Below are positions 1 through 5,674 of a DNA stretch of 5,674 nt, one piece after another (position 1 is the stretch's first letter; the number at the start of each line of letters is the position of its first letter). Made by a program: the position numbers and the translations under genes. The DNA comes from Armatimonadota bacterium (GTDB taxonomy: Bacteria; Armatimonadota; Fimbriimonadia; Fimbriimonadales; Fimbriimonadaceae): assembly GCA_023392285.1 (NCBI GenBank), contig JAEVZK010000098.1, positions 1 through 5,674 on the forward strand, given 5' to 3'. The notes beneath the pieces were generated by a model, which worked only from the letters and a program-made list of their open reading frames with translations, was not told the DNA's origin and searched no databases.

Positions 1-1238
1 ACATTGACGCGGTGGGTTCCCATCTGGAATATGCAACCGCAGAATGCCGCCAGTTAAAGGATTTGGTTGCCAACGATCGGGCGGGGCAGCGCCAAATCGT
101 CAGGGCAATTAAGGAACTTGGGATTGATGATGCGGTGAGCATCTATAACAATTCGGTGGATCATTTCGGCGGGCACACGTTTGGCTGCCATGAGAACTAT
201 TTGGTAAATGCTGATGACGACTTCCTGAACTCCAGCGTCCACATGTTCTATCCGTTTCTCGTTACTCGACAGATCTTTGCTGGGGTTGGGAGGGTCGGGG
301 GCCACATTCTCACCGCCGGTGGCTTTCGTCCGAGCTACCAAGAATTGATGGATAACCCGGTGGACTACATTTGGGTGAGCCATGTTTACGGCGTGATTCC
401 GGATGAGAGCGTGCCATTTCAGCTCAGCCAGAGAGCGGATCACATCATCAAAACGATCGCGAGCCGAGTCCGGTTCAACCGCGCCTTGATCAATCCGAAG
501 TGGGAGCATTTTTACTCGCACGAGGGGATGACCCGTCTACATCTTCTTTTTGGAGAGTCCAACCAGAATGAATTTGCTTACGAGCTGAAAGTTGGAACGA
601 CACTGATCGTGCTTCGGCTTCTGGAAGATAACCTTGTGCCGGAAAGCCTCACACTTGCGCAGCCCCTGATCGCTTTGAGGGATGTCAGCCGTGATCAAAG
701 CTACCATTGGGAAGTGACTCTAACGGACGGCACCGTCATTCGCGCGGTGGATCTGCAACGGCGTTATCTGGAGCTTGCTCAGCGGTACCGCGGATCGGAT
801 GATCAAACCGATTGGATTCTCGACAATTGGTCGATGATTCTAGACGCGTTGGAAGACGATCCTCTGAAGCACGGTGATAAGATCGATTGGGTAGCCAAAC
901 GCAAGATCGTGGACCAATATCGGGTTGAGGAAGGTCTTGAGTGGAACGCTGACGCGCTTCACTCAATTGATTTGGAATATCACAACATTGACCCTGAAAA
1001 GAGCCTCTTCTATGCCTATCAGGATATGGGCGAGACGGTCCGGACGCTCTCCAATGTCGATATTGTCACCGCGATGACTGATGCCCCGCAAGACACGCGT
1101 GCGAAGGGAAGATCGAAGCTGGTCGAAGAAGTGTTAAAGAGGAAGAATCCAAAGTTCTACATATTCGATTGGAACGGCGTCTCCCTCGATCGGCACCACT
1201 ACATCGAAATGCCTGATCCGTTTGAAACTTACGCGTAA
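1..1238 (+). CDS. pafA: Pup/UBact-protein ligase PafA family, 5' partial
   Basis: This enzyme would use ATP to phosphorylate the C-terminal carboxylate of a small Pup-like modifier and join it to lysines of target proteins, marking them for a bacterial proteasome. The frame is open to the window edge, with 411 residues visible from the first full codon at base 3. The GTG at base 12 is not the start, because it falls inside the conserved block (IDAVGSHLEYATAE, residues 1-14), which in full-length PafA lies about 55-60 residues from the N-terminus. The glutamate-rich Mg-ATP motif (G-x-E-T-E) is therefore off the window. Visible landmarks are YNN (48-50), GCHENYL (61-67), PFLVTRQ (84-90), LSQRADHI (141-148), RLHL (178-181), LKVGTT (195-200), DWVAKRK (295-301), IDLEYH (322-327) and DTRA (364-367). 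The end, FDWNGVSL followed by DPF, matches PafA better than the deamidase Dop. Oddities are about 30 extra residues around 100-138 and a divergent segment at 163-180. Ligase rather than Dop is likely but not certain. Confidence 0.9.
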   Translation, partial: IDAVGSHLEYATAECRQLKDLVANDRAGQRQIVRAIKELGIDDAVSIYNNSVDHFGGHTFGCHENYLVNADDDFLNSSVHMFYPFLVTRQIFAGVGRVGGHILTAGGFRPSYQELMDNPVDYIWVSHVYGVIPDESVPFQLSQRADHIIKTIASRVRFNRALINPKWEHFYSHEGMTRLHLLFGESNQNEFAYELKVGTTLIVLRLLEDNLVPESLTLAQPLIALRDVSRDQSYHWEVTLTDGTVIRAVDLQRRYLELAQRYRGSDDQTDWILDNWSMILDALEDDPLKHGDKIDWVAKRKIVDQYRVEEGLEWNADALHSIDLEYHNIDPEKSLFYAYQDMGETVRTLSNVDIVTAMTDAPQDTRAKGRSKLVEEVLKRKNPKFYIFDWNGVSLDRHHYIEMPDPFETYA

Positions 1239-1320
1239 ATTGGGGACGTAGCTCCTTTCACCACGCCTTCGTAAGGCTCCCGCAACTTAATGAGTTTCGG
1301 TTGATGCGATCTCCCTTCAA
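1239..1320. other. Convergent intergenic spacer, weak hairpin only
   Basis: This 82-base gap separates the stop codons of the pafA-like gene (plus strand) and the kinase gene (minus strand). A bidirectional terminator would be expected here. The only compact hairpin I see is GCCTT-CGT-AAGGC at 1265-1277, a 5-bp stem with a 3-base loop. It has no T-run on either side, so it does not look like a classical intrinsic terminator. No small open frame with a ribosome binding site was seen. Confidence 0.35.
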
Positions 1321-3516
1321 TCATGATGTTTCTCTCACCTTTGTGCGGCTGCGTGAGGCAATTTCTACCTGGAGGCGTCGCGCCAAGTTGGACGCGTCGA
1401 GGGTAACAGTATGGGCGCTCTTGGAGAATTGAACCGTCAACTCGACTGGAGTGATTTGAAAGCTGGTCGGTGCCAGTTCGCCACTGAAGCGGAGGTCGAG
1501 CGTGTCGCCCTTACCGATGGCACTGATGAGGGCATCCGTGGGTGCCCTAAATTTCTTTAAGAGGGTGCCGAAAACGATCTCCTCCTTTGTAGCCGAAAGT
1601 GTCCCTTTGGCACCCTCGCGGACAGCGGGCCCTTTCCAAATCACTTGGAGGTCGGTTTCGAATCCAATCTCACCCAGTTCGTAGGCTCCGACGATCGCCG
1701 AGAGGACGTCGGTGCGAAAGTCTTCTTCCTCGTGAACCTCGGGCAAGCCCAGGGCAACCCGGTGCCAGTCGATCAGCTTTCGCGGCTCACCCACGTGACG
1801 CAGGAGACGGCGGTGCTTGGTTCTTACCAGCCTCAAGTAGTCACCATCATGGTCGAGCTCCGTTCCACATTCGCCGCAGACGAAGCCGGGACTAGGGGAT
1901 TCCTTGTTAATGCCAAGCCAGCGAACGTCTTCCAGCGTAAGGAGGCGGCCGAGATGCTCGTCGGCGAAGCCGAAATCATCCGTCTCGACGGACAGCAGAG
2001 TCAGGCGTTCGCCGTCTACAAAATAGTCCGCATTGCACAGGTCGCAAGCAGCATTTCCAGTTCCCGGTGCCAAACCTGCTGCGACCCTCGCCCATTCGTC
2101 CGAGTACAGCTGCCGATAGCGCTTGGCGGGCGGATTGATCTGCTCCCATCGACCATCTTCCAGCACATCATATTGGGCGTCACAACCATCGCAGTTCCAC
2201 ACCACATCGGCTCGTCCCGATTCGGATCGCCAGGTCTCTGGTGAATGAGTTGTCCCGGTATCGAGGTTTGGTGAGGATTCCACGACCACTTGGCCTTCAT
2301 CCAACAGGAAGACAGACTTGCACTGGAGGCAGTCTAGATGAACTTGGCGGTGCAGCAATCCCTTCTTGCGTTGCGCCAAGTGACCGTTTTTACAAGCAGG
2401 GCAGAATGCAAGGGGCTTGGTGTTGTCGATGCGATGAAGCGTGCCAGCCTGACAGCTTGGGCAAAGGCGGCTTTCGATATGCCGCATGCGTATGGTGCCG
2501 TCACGGCATACTGGGCAGCCCCAACGGCGCAGTGGTTTCGGCTGGTCTAAGATGCCGCGACAAGCAGGGCACTGACGGCGCTCGAAATTGAAGGTTTTCA
2601 GTCGAACAAGTTGGGCATCGTAACTTGCGAGCGATCCTGGGGCTTCGGCCTCCTCTTCACCTTTGGAAAGGAGCTCTCTCAGATGGGTGATGCTTTGGGG
2701 CCGATCATGATAACGAATGTGAAGGCCCCGTTCCAAGGCAGCCGCAACGGATGGTTCGAGATCTGCCCGTAGACTGCTGAGAGGGGGCATCTCGCGTCCG
2801 TCCACTCGGTCTGGGGAGGGAAGGGGAGTGGTGCCCGTCAGCAGGCGATACATGGTTGCGCAAAGCGCGTATATGTCGGTCGCCGGTCCTCTTCGTCCCC
2901 TTTCGGAGAGCTGCTCGATTGGCGCGTATCCGGGTGTGTACAGCACGGTGTGGGTGATCGCTACATCTGCCTGCCATTCGCGTGCCGAGCCGAAGTCGAT
3001 GAGGTAAGCCTGTCCCCCCGGCGAAAGGAGGATGTTATTGGGCTTGATGTCGCGATGAATAATGCCTTTTGCATGCACCGCTTCAAGTGTTTCCAGCAAC
3101 TGGAACAGGATGTCCATCGCACCATCGGGTTCCATTCGCCCTTCCCGCATGCAAACTTTCTCCAGCGAAATCGCTTCCTCTAAGAATTCGGTGGCGTAAT
3201 AGGCGGTGCCGTTCTCAGTAAAAACCGCCCGGATCGGCAGAATGCCCGGGCAAGTGAGTCGGCTGAGATGACGAGCTTCTTCAAGGAAGCTTTGTCGGAC
3301 GCGGTGCGCTTGAGAGCCGTCTCCCGCAAGATTAAGAATCAGCCCCTGGCGCACGCTGCCAATCGGGGCGAGTTCCTTGATTGCGGCGGTGTCTTTCCGA
3401 ACGAGATCGCGTGCGCCATAGGCAATTCCGAAGCCGCCCTGACCTAGCACGCTCTCAATTTCGAACCGATCGCCCAGCACGGTGCCGACGGGAAGCGGCT
3501 TCGGCGATTGGCTCAT
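1321..3516 (-). CDS. Soluble Ser/Thr protein kinase with eight CxxC (zinc-ribbon) motifs and a C-terminal beta-rich domain
   Basis: This is a 731-residue Hanks-type (PknB-like) kinase that would phosphorylate Ser/Thr of unknown targets. The catalytic domain spans about 12-285: glycine loop GQGGFG (25-30), ATP lysine K47 in AAIKELAP, catalytic loop HRDIKPNN (154-161, base D156), DFG (174-176), TPGYAPIEQ in place of APE (194-202) and D214 of DIYAL. All catalytic residues are present. Next come eight CxxC pairs starting at C316, C334, C352, C372, C396, C442, C491 and C547, enough for four zinc sites of the zinc-ribbon kind. The last 110 or so residues (about 620-720) look like alternating beta strands and may be a GRAM/PH-like domain, which is inference. 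No signal peptide or membrane segment is seen, so it is probably cytoplasmic. The ATG lies 9 bases after the stop of the TPR/membrane gene and lacks a clear Shine-Dalgarno, which suggests translational coupling. Kinase assignment is firm; the function of the C-terminal half is unknown. Confidence 0.95.
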   Translation of the reverse strand: MSQSPKPLPVGTVLGDRFEIESVLGQGGFGIAYGARDLVRKDTAAIKELAPIGSVRQGLILNLAGDGSQAHRVRQSFLEEARHLSRLTCPGILPIRAVFTENGTAYYATEFLEEAISLEKVCMREGRMEPDGAMDILFQLLETLEAVHAKGIIHRDIKPNNILLSPGGQAYLIDFGSAREWQADVAITHTVLYTPGYAPIEQLSERGRRGPATDIYALCATMYRLLTGTTPLPSPDRVDGREMPPLSSLRADLEPSVAAALERGLHIRYHDRPQSITHLRELLSKGEEEAEAPGSLASYDAQLVRLKTFNFERRQCPACRGILDQPKPLRRWGCPVCRDGTIRMRHIESRLCPSCQAGTLHRIDNTKPLAFCPACKNGHLAQRKKGLLHRQVHLDCLQCKSVFLLDEGQVVVESSPNLDTGTTHSPETWRSESGRADVVWNCDGCDAQYDVLEDGRWEQINPPAKRYRQLYSDEWARVAAGLAPGTGNAACDLCNADYFVDGERLTLLSVETDDFGFADEHLGRLLTLEDVRWLGINKESPSPGFVCGECGTELDHDGDYLRLVRTKHRRLLRHVGEPRKLIDWHRVALGLPEVHEEEDFRTDVLSAIVGAYELGEIGFETDLQVIWKGPAVREGAKGTLSATKEEIVFGTLLKKFRAPTDALISAIGKGDTLDLRFSGELAPTSFQITPVELTVQFSKSAHTVTLDASNLARRLQVEIASRSRTKVRETS

Positions 3517-3525
3517 ATCAGAAGT

Positions 3526-4434
3526 CTATTCGAAAGGCTTGTTGACTGGGGGCACTGGTCGATCAATTTCCTTTCGTCCGATGGGTTTGGCGATCGATTG
3601 GGTGTCGATGATGCCAGCCACATAAGTGAGAATGCCGACGATAAGGAAGAAGTACGCGATGGCTGGAGGGCTGCCCTTCGGATTCAGAAAGTGCTTCAGC
3701 AAGACGAAAAGGGTGATTGAACAGAGCGTGATGATAAAAATGGCTGCTCCCTTTTTCGGATAGCCGAGAACGAATTCGCCCAACCCCGGAACAAAGTAGC
3801 TTAGAATCATCGCGATCTTGGGGGATGCGTAGGCTTCCCCGGGCATCAGCAAGTTGCTGTCGGTGAGGTTCATGGCGATCTGCTCGTCCAAGCTAAGTCC
3901 GCCCTTTCCGTACATCGCGAGAGCCGCGTATTTTCGCTCGATGCTGGCGCTGGTCGGATCTGCACGGCGTGCTTTGCCGTAAGCCTCGTGTGCCGCCTGA
4001 TACATTTTTCGGTCAGCATAATCGTCGCCCAGAGCTTCCAGGACAGGAGCCGCGCCCGGTGCGATCGTCGCTGCTTTCTTGAGGAGGTCGGTTGAACCTT
4101 GAAGGTTGCCACGGACCTTCTCCAAGCGTGCTCTCTGGATGAGAGAGTCTGCTTCCATTAGCTGAACCGACGTGGGAACGGGAAGGGGCTCCAGTTCATC
4201 ATCATCGACGGCTGACGGAGCGGCCTCACTCTTAAGTTCCTCCGACAGCCCCTTCTGAAGCTGAGCCACCTTCATTCCCAGCTTGTAGATTTCCAGAGCA
4301 AAGCCCTCTTTGATATCCGGATCGTCGGCCCGATCCGCCTTCCACTGGAGATCGCTGATTTTGCTCTGCAGAAACTTTATGCGATCAAGCGTAGCCGCAT
4401 CCAGTTGGATCGGTTCTTCACCGGACATGCTCAT
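3526..4434 (-). CDS. TPR-like protein with C-terminal TM2-like membrane segments
   Basis: The predicted protein has 302 residues. Residues 12-70 are strongly helical and charged, probably a coiled coil. An acidic, proline-containing linker follows (about 71-90). Residues 92-170 look like one or two TPR units (GNLQGSTDLLKKAATIAPG, then LGDDYADRKMYQAAHEAYGKA and ARRADP). The C-terminal part is hydrophobic, at about 205-224, 229-248 and 257-276. Its first portion, FVPGLGEFVLGYPKKGAAIF, resembles TM2-type domains (PG-G-x-Y/F-x-G-x-x-x-KG). The N-terminal helical part would then face the cytoplasm, as inferred. The frame is open up to an ATG at 4545, but that start would overlap the upstream gene by 68 bases with an unconvincing N-terminus. 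I chose the ATG at 4434; the ATG at 4428 is equally possible, and neither has a clear Shine-Dalgarno. It lies 9 bases ahead of the kinase gene, which suggests a scaffold or membrane partner of that kinase. Its specific function is not recognised. Confidence 0.8.
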   Translation of the reverse strand: MSMSGEEPIQLDAATLDRIKFLQSKISDLQWKADRADDPDIKEGFALEIYKLGMKVAQLQKGLSEELKSEAAPSAVDDDELEPLPVPTSVQLMEADSLIQRARLEKVRGNLQGSTDLLKKAATIAPGAAPVLEALGDDYADRKMYQAAHEAYGKARRADPTSASIERKYAALAMYGKGGLSLDEQIAMNLTDSNLLMPGEAYASPKIAMILSYFVPGLGEFVLGYPKKGAAIFIITLCSITLFVLLKHFLNPKGSPPAIAYFFLIVGILTYVAGIIDTQSIAKPIGRKEIDRPVPPVNKPFE

Positions 4435-4477
4435 AAGATACGCTATAGACGGGAGGAACCGAAGAGATGGCTCGAAC

Positions 4478-4903
4478 TTAACTTTCGGCTTCTGCGGCTG
4501 CCATCCAGCGACGCCACAGGTCTTCCATTGCCGCTTCGATTTCATTCAGCATTTGATGGTAGATCCGAAGTTCTTCTCGCCCTCCAACTTCGGAAAGGCT
4601 AACCAGGTCATATGCATTTTCTGGAATGCCCAATGGTGCAGCCGGCGGAGAAAGAAGCATGCGCTCGATCCCCATTTCTCTCTCGACCCAGTTACGCCGT
4701 CTATTCAGCAGATCCATATAGCGCAAAAGTTCGCCTGTAGCCGAAGTTCGCGACTGCCGAATCAAATGCTTTACGTTATCGCGCAATCGAGTGATGGATT
4801 GATCTCGATCGTCGGGCTCTTGACTGAAAGTAGTGCCCGGAGGGGGCCCTCCGAAGAAGGGCGGGCGCGCTCCTGCTGTTTTTGGAATTGGCTCGAGAAC
4901 CAT
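4478..4903 (-). CDS. Hypothetical 141-residue helical protein
   Basis: I do not recognise this family. The first 30 or so residues are rich in proline and glycine (around RPPFFGGPPPGTTF) and probably disordered. Residues 35-82 and 105-140 are charged and helix-prone, separated by a loop with several prolines (SPPAAPLGIPEN). There is no signal peptide, membrane segment or cysteine pattern, so it is probably soluble and cytoplasmic. The start is supported by a GGAGG at 4913-4917, nine bases before the ATG, the clearest ribosome binding site among the three accessory genes. It follows rsfS after 105 bases, and its stop lies 43 bases before the chosen start of the TPR/membrane gene, so it is probably co-transcribed with the kinase module. 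A long opposing frame covers the same bases on the plus strand, but this one fits the operon direction and has the ribosome binding site. It may be lineage-restricted. Confidence 0.65.
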   Translation of the reverse strand: MVLEPIPKTAGARPPFFGGPPPGTTFSQEPDDRDQSITRLRDNVKHLIRQSRTSATGELLRYMDLLNRRRNWVEREMGIERMLLSPPAAPLGIPENAYDLVSLSEVGGREELRIYHQMLNEIEAAMEDLWRRWMAAAEAES

Positions 4904-4912
4904 GCTTCAACG

Positions 4913-4917
4913 CCTCC
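4913..4917 (-). promoter_or_regulatory. Shine-Dalgarno site for the hypothetical gene
   Basis: On the minus strand this reads GGAGG, with 9 bases between it and the ATG at 4903. It decides the start of the hypothetical gene. It lies only four bases downstream of the inverted repeat at 4922-4955, so structure in the leader could affect access to it. Confidence 0.55.
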
Positions 4918-4921
4918 ATCA

Positions 4922-4955
4922 TGCAGCTACTCACGCAAGATGTTGAGTGGCTGCA
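4922..4955. repeat. 12-bp inverted repeat (hairpin or operator)
   Basis: The arms TGCAGCTACTCA (4922-4933) and TGAGTGGCTGCA (4944-4955) pair at 11 of 12 positions around a 10-base loop. The one mismatch is t4928 against g4949. This would be a U-G wobble in plus-strand RNA and an A-C mismatch in minus-strand RNA. Neither strand has a T-run after the stem, so it is not a standard intrinsic terminator. It occupies the leader of the hypothetical gene. It could be an mRNA-stabilising or processing hairpin, a regulator binding site, or a Rho-related or weak terminator after rsfS. The pairing is seen directly; the role is unknown. Confidence 0.5.
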
Positions 4956-4961
4956 ACTAAA

Positions 4962-4991
4962 ATGATACAACAGCTTGTGGGAATTGGATAA
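4962..4991 (-). promoter_or_regulatory. Possible weak promoter upstream of the hypothetical-TPR-kinase genes
   Basis: On the minus strand, TATCAT (4967-4962; five of six matches to the -10 consensus) follows TTATCC (4991-4986; three of six to the -35) after an 18-base spacer. Transcription would start near 4955, at the outer edge of the inverted repeat. The -35 match is poor and the host's sigma preferences are unknown, so this is only a candidate internal promoter that would separate the accessory genes from nadD-rsfS. Confidence 0.18.
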
Positions 4992-5008
4992 GAAATATCG
5001 CAGAAGTT

Positions 5009-5365
5009 TTACACATCGGGGGATGCGCTGAGATCGGGACTCTTCTCGATTGAAGACCAAAGCGCCTCCAGATCATAGAATTGCCGTTGTTCTTCACGCA
5101 TGACGTGAAAGACGACGTCACCGTAATCTTGATACACCCACCCGGTGCGCTCGCCTCCGGTTCGAACCGGCTTGACCTGCTTCTTTTGAAGGGCCTCCTC
5201 GACGCGATCGGCGATGGATTCGACGTGACGATCGCTCGTGCCGCTGCATACAACGAAAAAGTCTGCCACTGAGCTTTTCTCTCGTATGTTTAGAACTTCT
5301 ATTCTTTCGGCCTTAATTTCGTCAGCCGTCGCGACGATGATGTCTACCTTCTCCTGTGCGGTCAT
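5009..5365 (-). CDS. rsfS: Ribosomal silencing factor RsfS (Iojap/DUF143 family)
   Basis: RsfS binds ribosomal protein uL14 on the large subunit and blocks joining of the subunits, lowering translation in stationary phase or starvation. The 118 residues are the usual size and cover the whole family domain. The signature parts are visible: ADFFVVCSGTSDRHVESIADRVEEAL at about 34-59, GERTGWVYQDYGDVVFHVM at about 71-89 and REEQRQFYDLEALW at about 90-103. The ATG at 5365 is preceded by AGGAG four bases upstream, inside the 3' end of nadD, and directly abuts the nadD stop (TAAATG). The two genes are therefore almost certainly co-transcribed and probably translationally coupled. The nadD-rsfS order is common across bacteria. 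Nothing in the sequence suggests loss of function. Confidence 0.97.
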   Translation of the reverse strand: MTAQEKVDIIVATADEIKAERIEVLNIREKSSVADFFVVCSGTSDRHVESIADRVEEALQKKQVKPVRTGGERTGWVYQDYGDVVFHVMREEQRQFYDLEALWSSIEKSPDLSASPDV

Positions 5366-5674
5366 TTAACTCCTGTAAAGCTTGTTTTGTTTAATGTACT
5401 GTAAAACGCGGGCGTCTATGAACGGAACGACCAAACCGGAACCGCGTGCGATCCGCTTGCGCAGCTCCGTTGCAGAGATATCCACGGGCTTCATATCGAT
5501 GAAGTCAACGTGCTCCCTCATCTCTTCGTCCATCCATTTGGAAATTTCTTCGTGCGTGTCGGGTGGACGAACTGCCACCCCGAGGCGACAAAGCTTCAGA
5601 ATTCGATGAGGGTTTTTCCACTCGCTGAAGTTGCGGACGTTGTCGGCACCCACGAGCAGCCAGTAATCGCCGGG
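5366..5674 (-). CDS. nadD: Nicotinate-nucleotide adenylyltransferase NadD, C-terminal part
   Basis: NadD transfers AMP from ATP to nicotinate mononucleotide, giving nicotinate adenine dinucleotide for NAD synthesis in the cytoplasm. Only the last 102 residues are in the window, and the frame runs off the right edge. The GTG at 5653 is not the start, because the preceding codons read PGDYWLL and continue into VGADN, the family's conserved L-x-GADN segment, followed by F-x-x-W (FSEWKNPHRIL) and V-x-x-RP. The C-terminal signature is ISATELRKRIARG, then LVVPFIDARVLQYIKQNKLY, matching the usual IS-S/T-T-x-I/L-R and VP-x-x-V-x-x-YI-x-x-x-x-LY. The N-terminal nucleotide-binding motifs (G-x-F-D-P-x-H-x-G-H) lie outside. 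Its stop TAA touches the rsfS start codon. Confidence 0.95.
   Translation of the reverse strand, partial: PGDYWLLVGADNVRNFSEWKNPHRILKLCRLGVAVRPPDTHEEISKWMDEEMREHVDFIDMKPVDISATELRKRIARGSGLVVPFIDARVLQYIKQNKLYRS

Noticed and set aside
12..14. GTG as the true start of the pafA-like gene
   Set aside because: It falls inside a conserved PafA block, and the frame is open with matching residues (I-D-A) up to the window edge, so the gene begins before the window.
1265..1277. GCCTT-CGT-AAGGC hairpin as an intrinsic terminator
   Set aside because: The stem is only 5 bp and no T-run follows on either strand, so it is too weak to call as a terminator.
1645..2244. Open frame of 199 codons on the plus strand inside the kinase gene
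   Set aside because: It lies fully antisense to the CxxC region of the kinase, and its translation shows no recognisable motif. The kinase frame explains the bases far better.
4451..4480. Plus-strand GGGAGGAA followed by an ATG at 4467
   Set aside because: It looks like a ribosome binding site, but the frame stops after four codons (ATG GCT CGA ACT TAA) and it lies between two minus-strand genes; probably coincidence.
4435..4545. N-terminal extension of the TPR/membrane gene to the ATG at 4545
   Set aside because: The extra 37 residues would overlap the 3' end of the upstream gene by 68 bases, and their composition does not resemble the rest of the protein. The ATG at 4434 leaves an ordinary 43-base gap.
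4310..4960. Open frame of 216 codons on the plus strand across the hypothetical gene and the start of the TPR gene
   Set aside because: It runs against the operon, covers parts of two minus-strand genes and has a low-complexity translation without recognisable motifs. The minus-strand reading has a good ribosome binding site.
5651..5653. GTG as the start of nadD
   Set aside because: The codons before it continue a typical NadD strand (DYWLL followed by VGADN), so the gene is cut by the window edge rather than starting here.

Overview
The window reads as ordinary chromosomal DNA of moderate GC (mid-50s by eye) from a bacterium outside the Actinobacteria. Two transcription units meet tail to tail. 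On the plus strand is the 3' part of a gene for a Pup-ligase (PafA) family enzyme. On the minus strand is a run of five genes in the order nadD (cut by the window edge), rsfS, a small hypothetical gene, a TPR/membrane protein gene and a Ser/Thr protein kinase gene. No RNA genes, CRISPR arrays, insertion sequences or prophage genes were seen.

The PafA-like protein keeps family landmarks (GSH-EYATAE, YNN, GCHENYL, PFLVTRQ, LSQRADHI, LKVGTT, DWVAKRK, IDLEYH, DTRA). It differs from actinobacterial PafA by an insertion of about 30 residues and by a rewritten 'NTRDEPHA' segment. This fits the Pup-like (UBact) conjugation systems reported from Gram-negative and candidate phyla such as Armatimonadota, Nitrospirota, Verrucomicrobiota and Planctomycetota. 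An armatimonad-type host is a guess at low confidence, because the modifier gene and the proteasome genes are not in the window.

Layout: 1-1238 pafA-like (5' end missing); 1239-1320 an 82-base spacer between convergent stops, with no strong terminator; 1321-3516 the kinase; 3526-4434 the TPR/TM2-like protein; 4478-4903 the unrecognised helical protein; 4904-5008 a 105-base spacer with a 12-bp inverted repeat just ahead of a good ribosome binding site; 5009-5365 rsfS; 5366 to the window end nadD.

nadD and rsfS (NAD synthesis and ribosome silencing) are a common conserved pair, here joined as TAAATG. The three downstream genes are accessory. The soluble kinase carries eight CxxC motifs after its catalytic domain, then a beta-rich C-terminal domain. 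It lies 9 bases behind the gene for a membrane protein with TPR-like helices, so the two probably work together in signalling. Kinase, zinc-knuckle and TPR modules recall PknG, but here they are split over two genes and one partner is in the membrane. No link between the kinase and the Pup-like system is shown beyond adjacency in convergent orientation.
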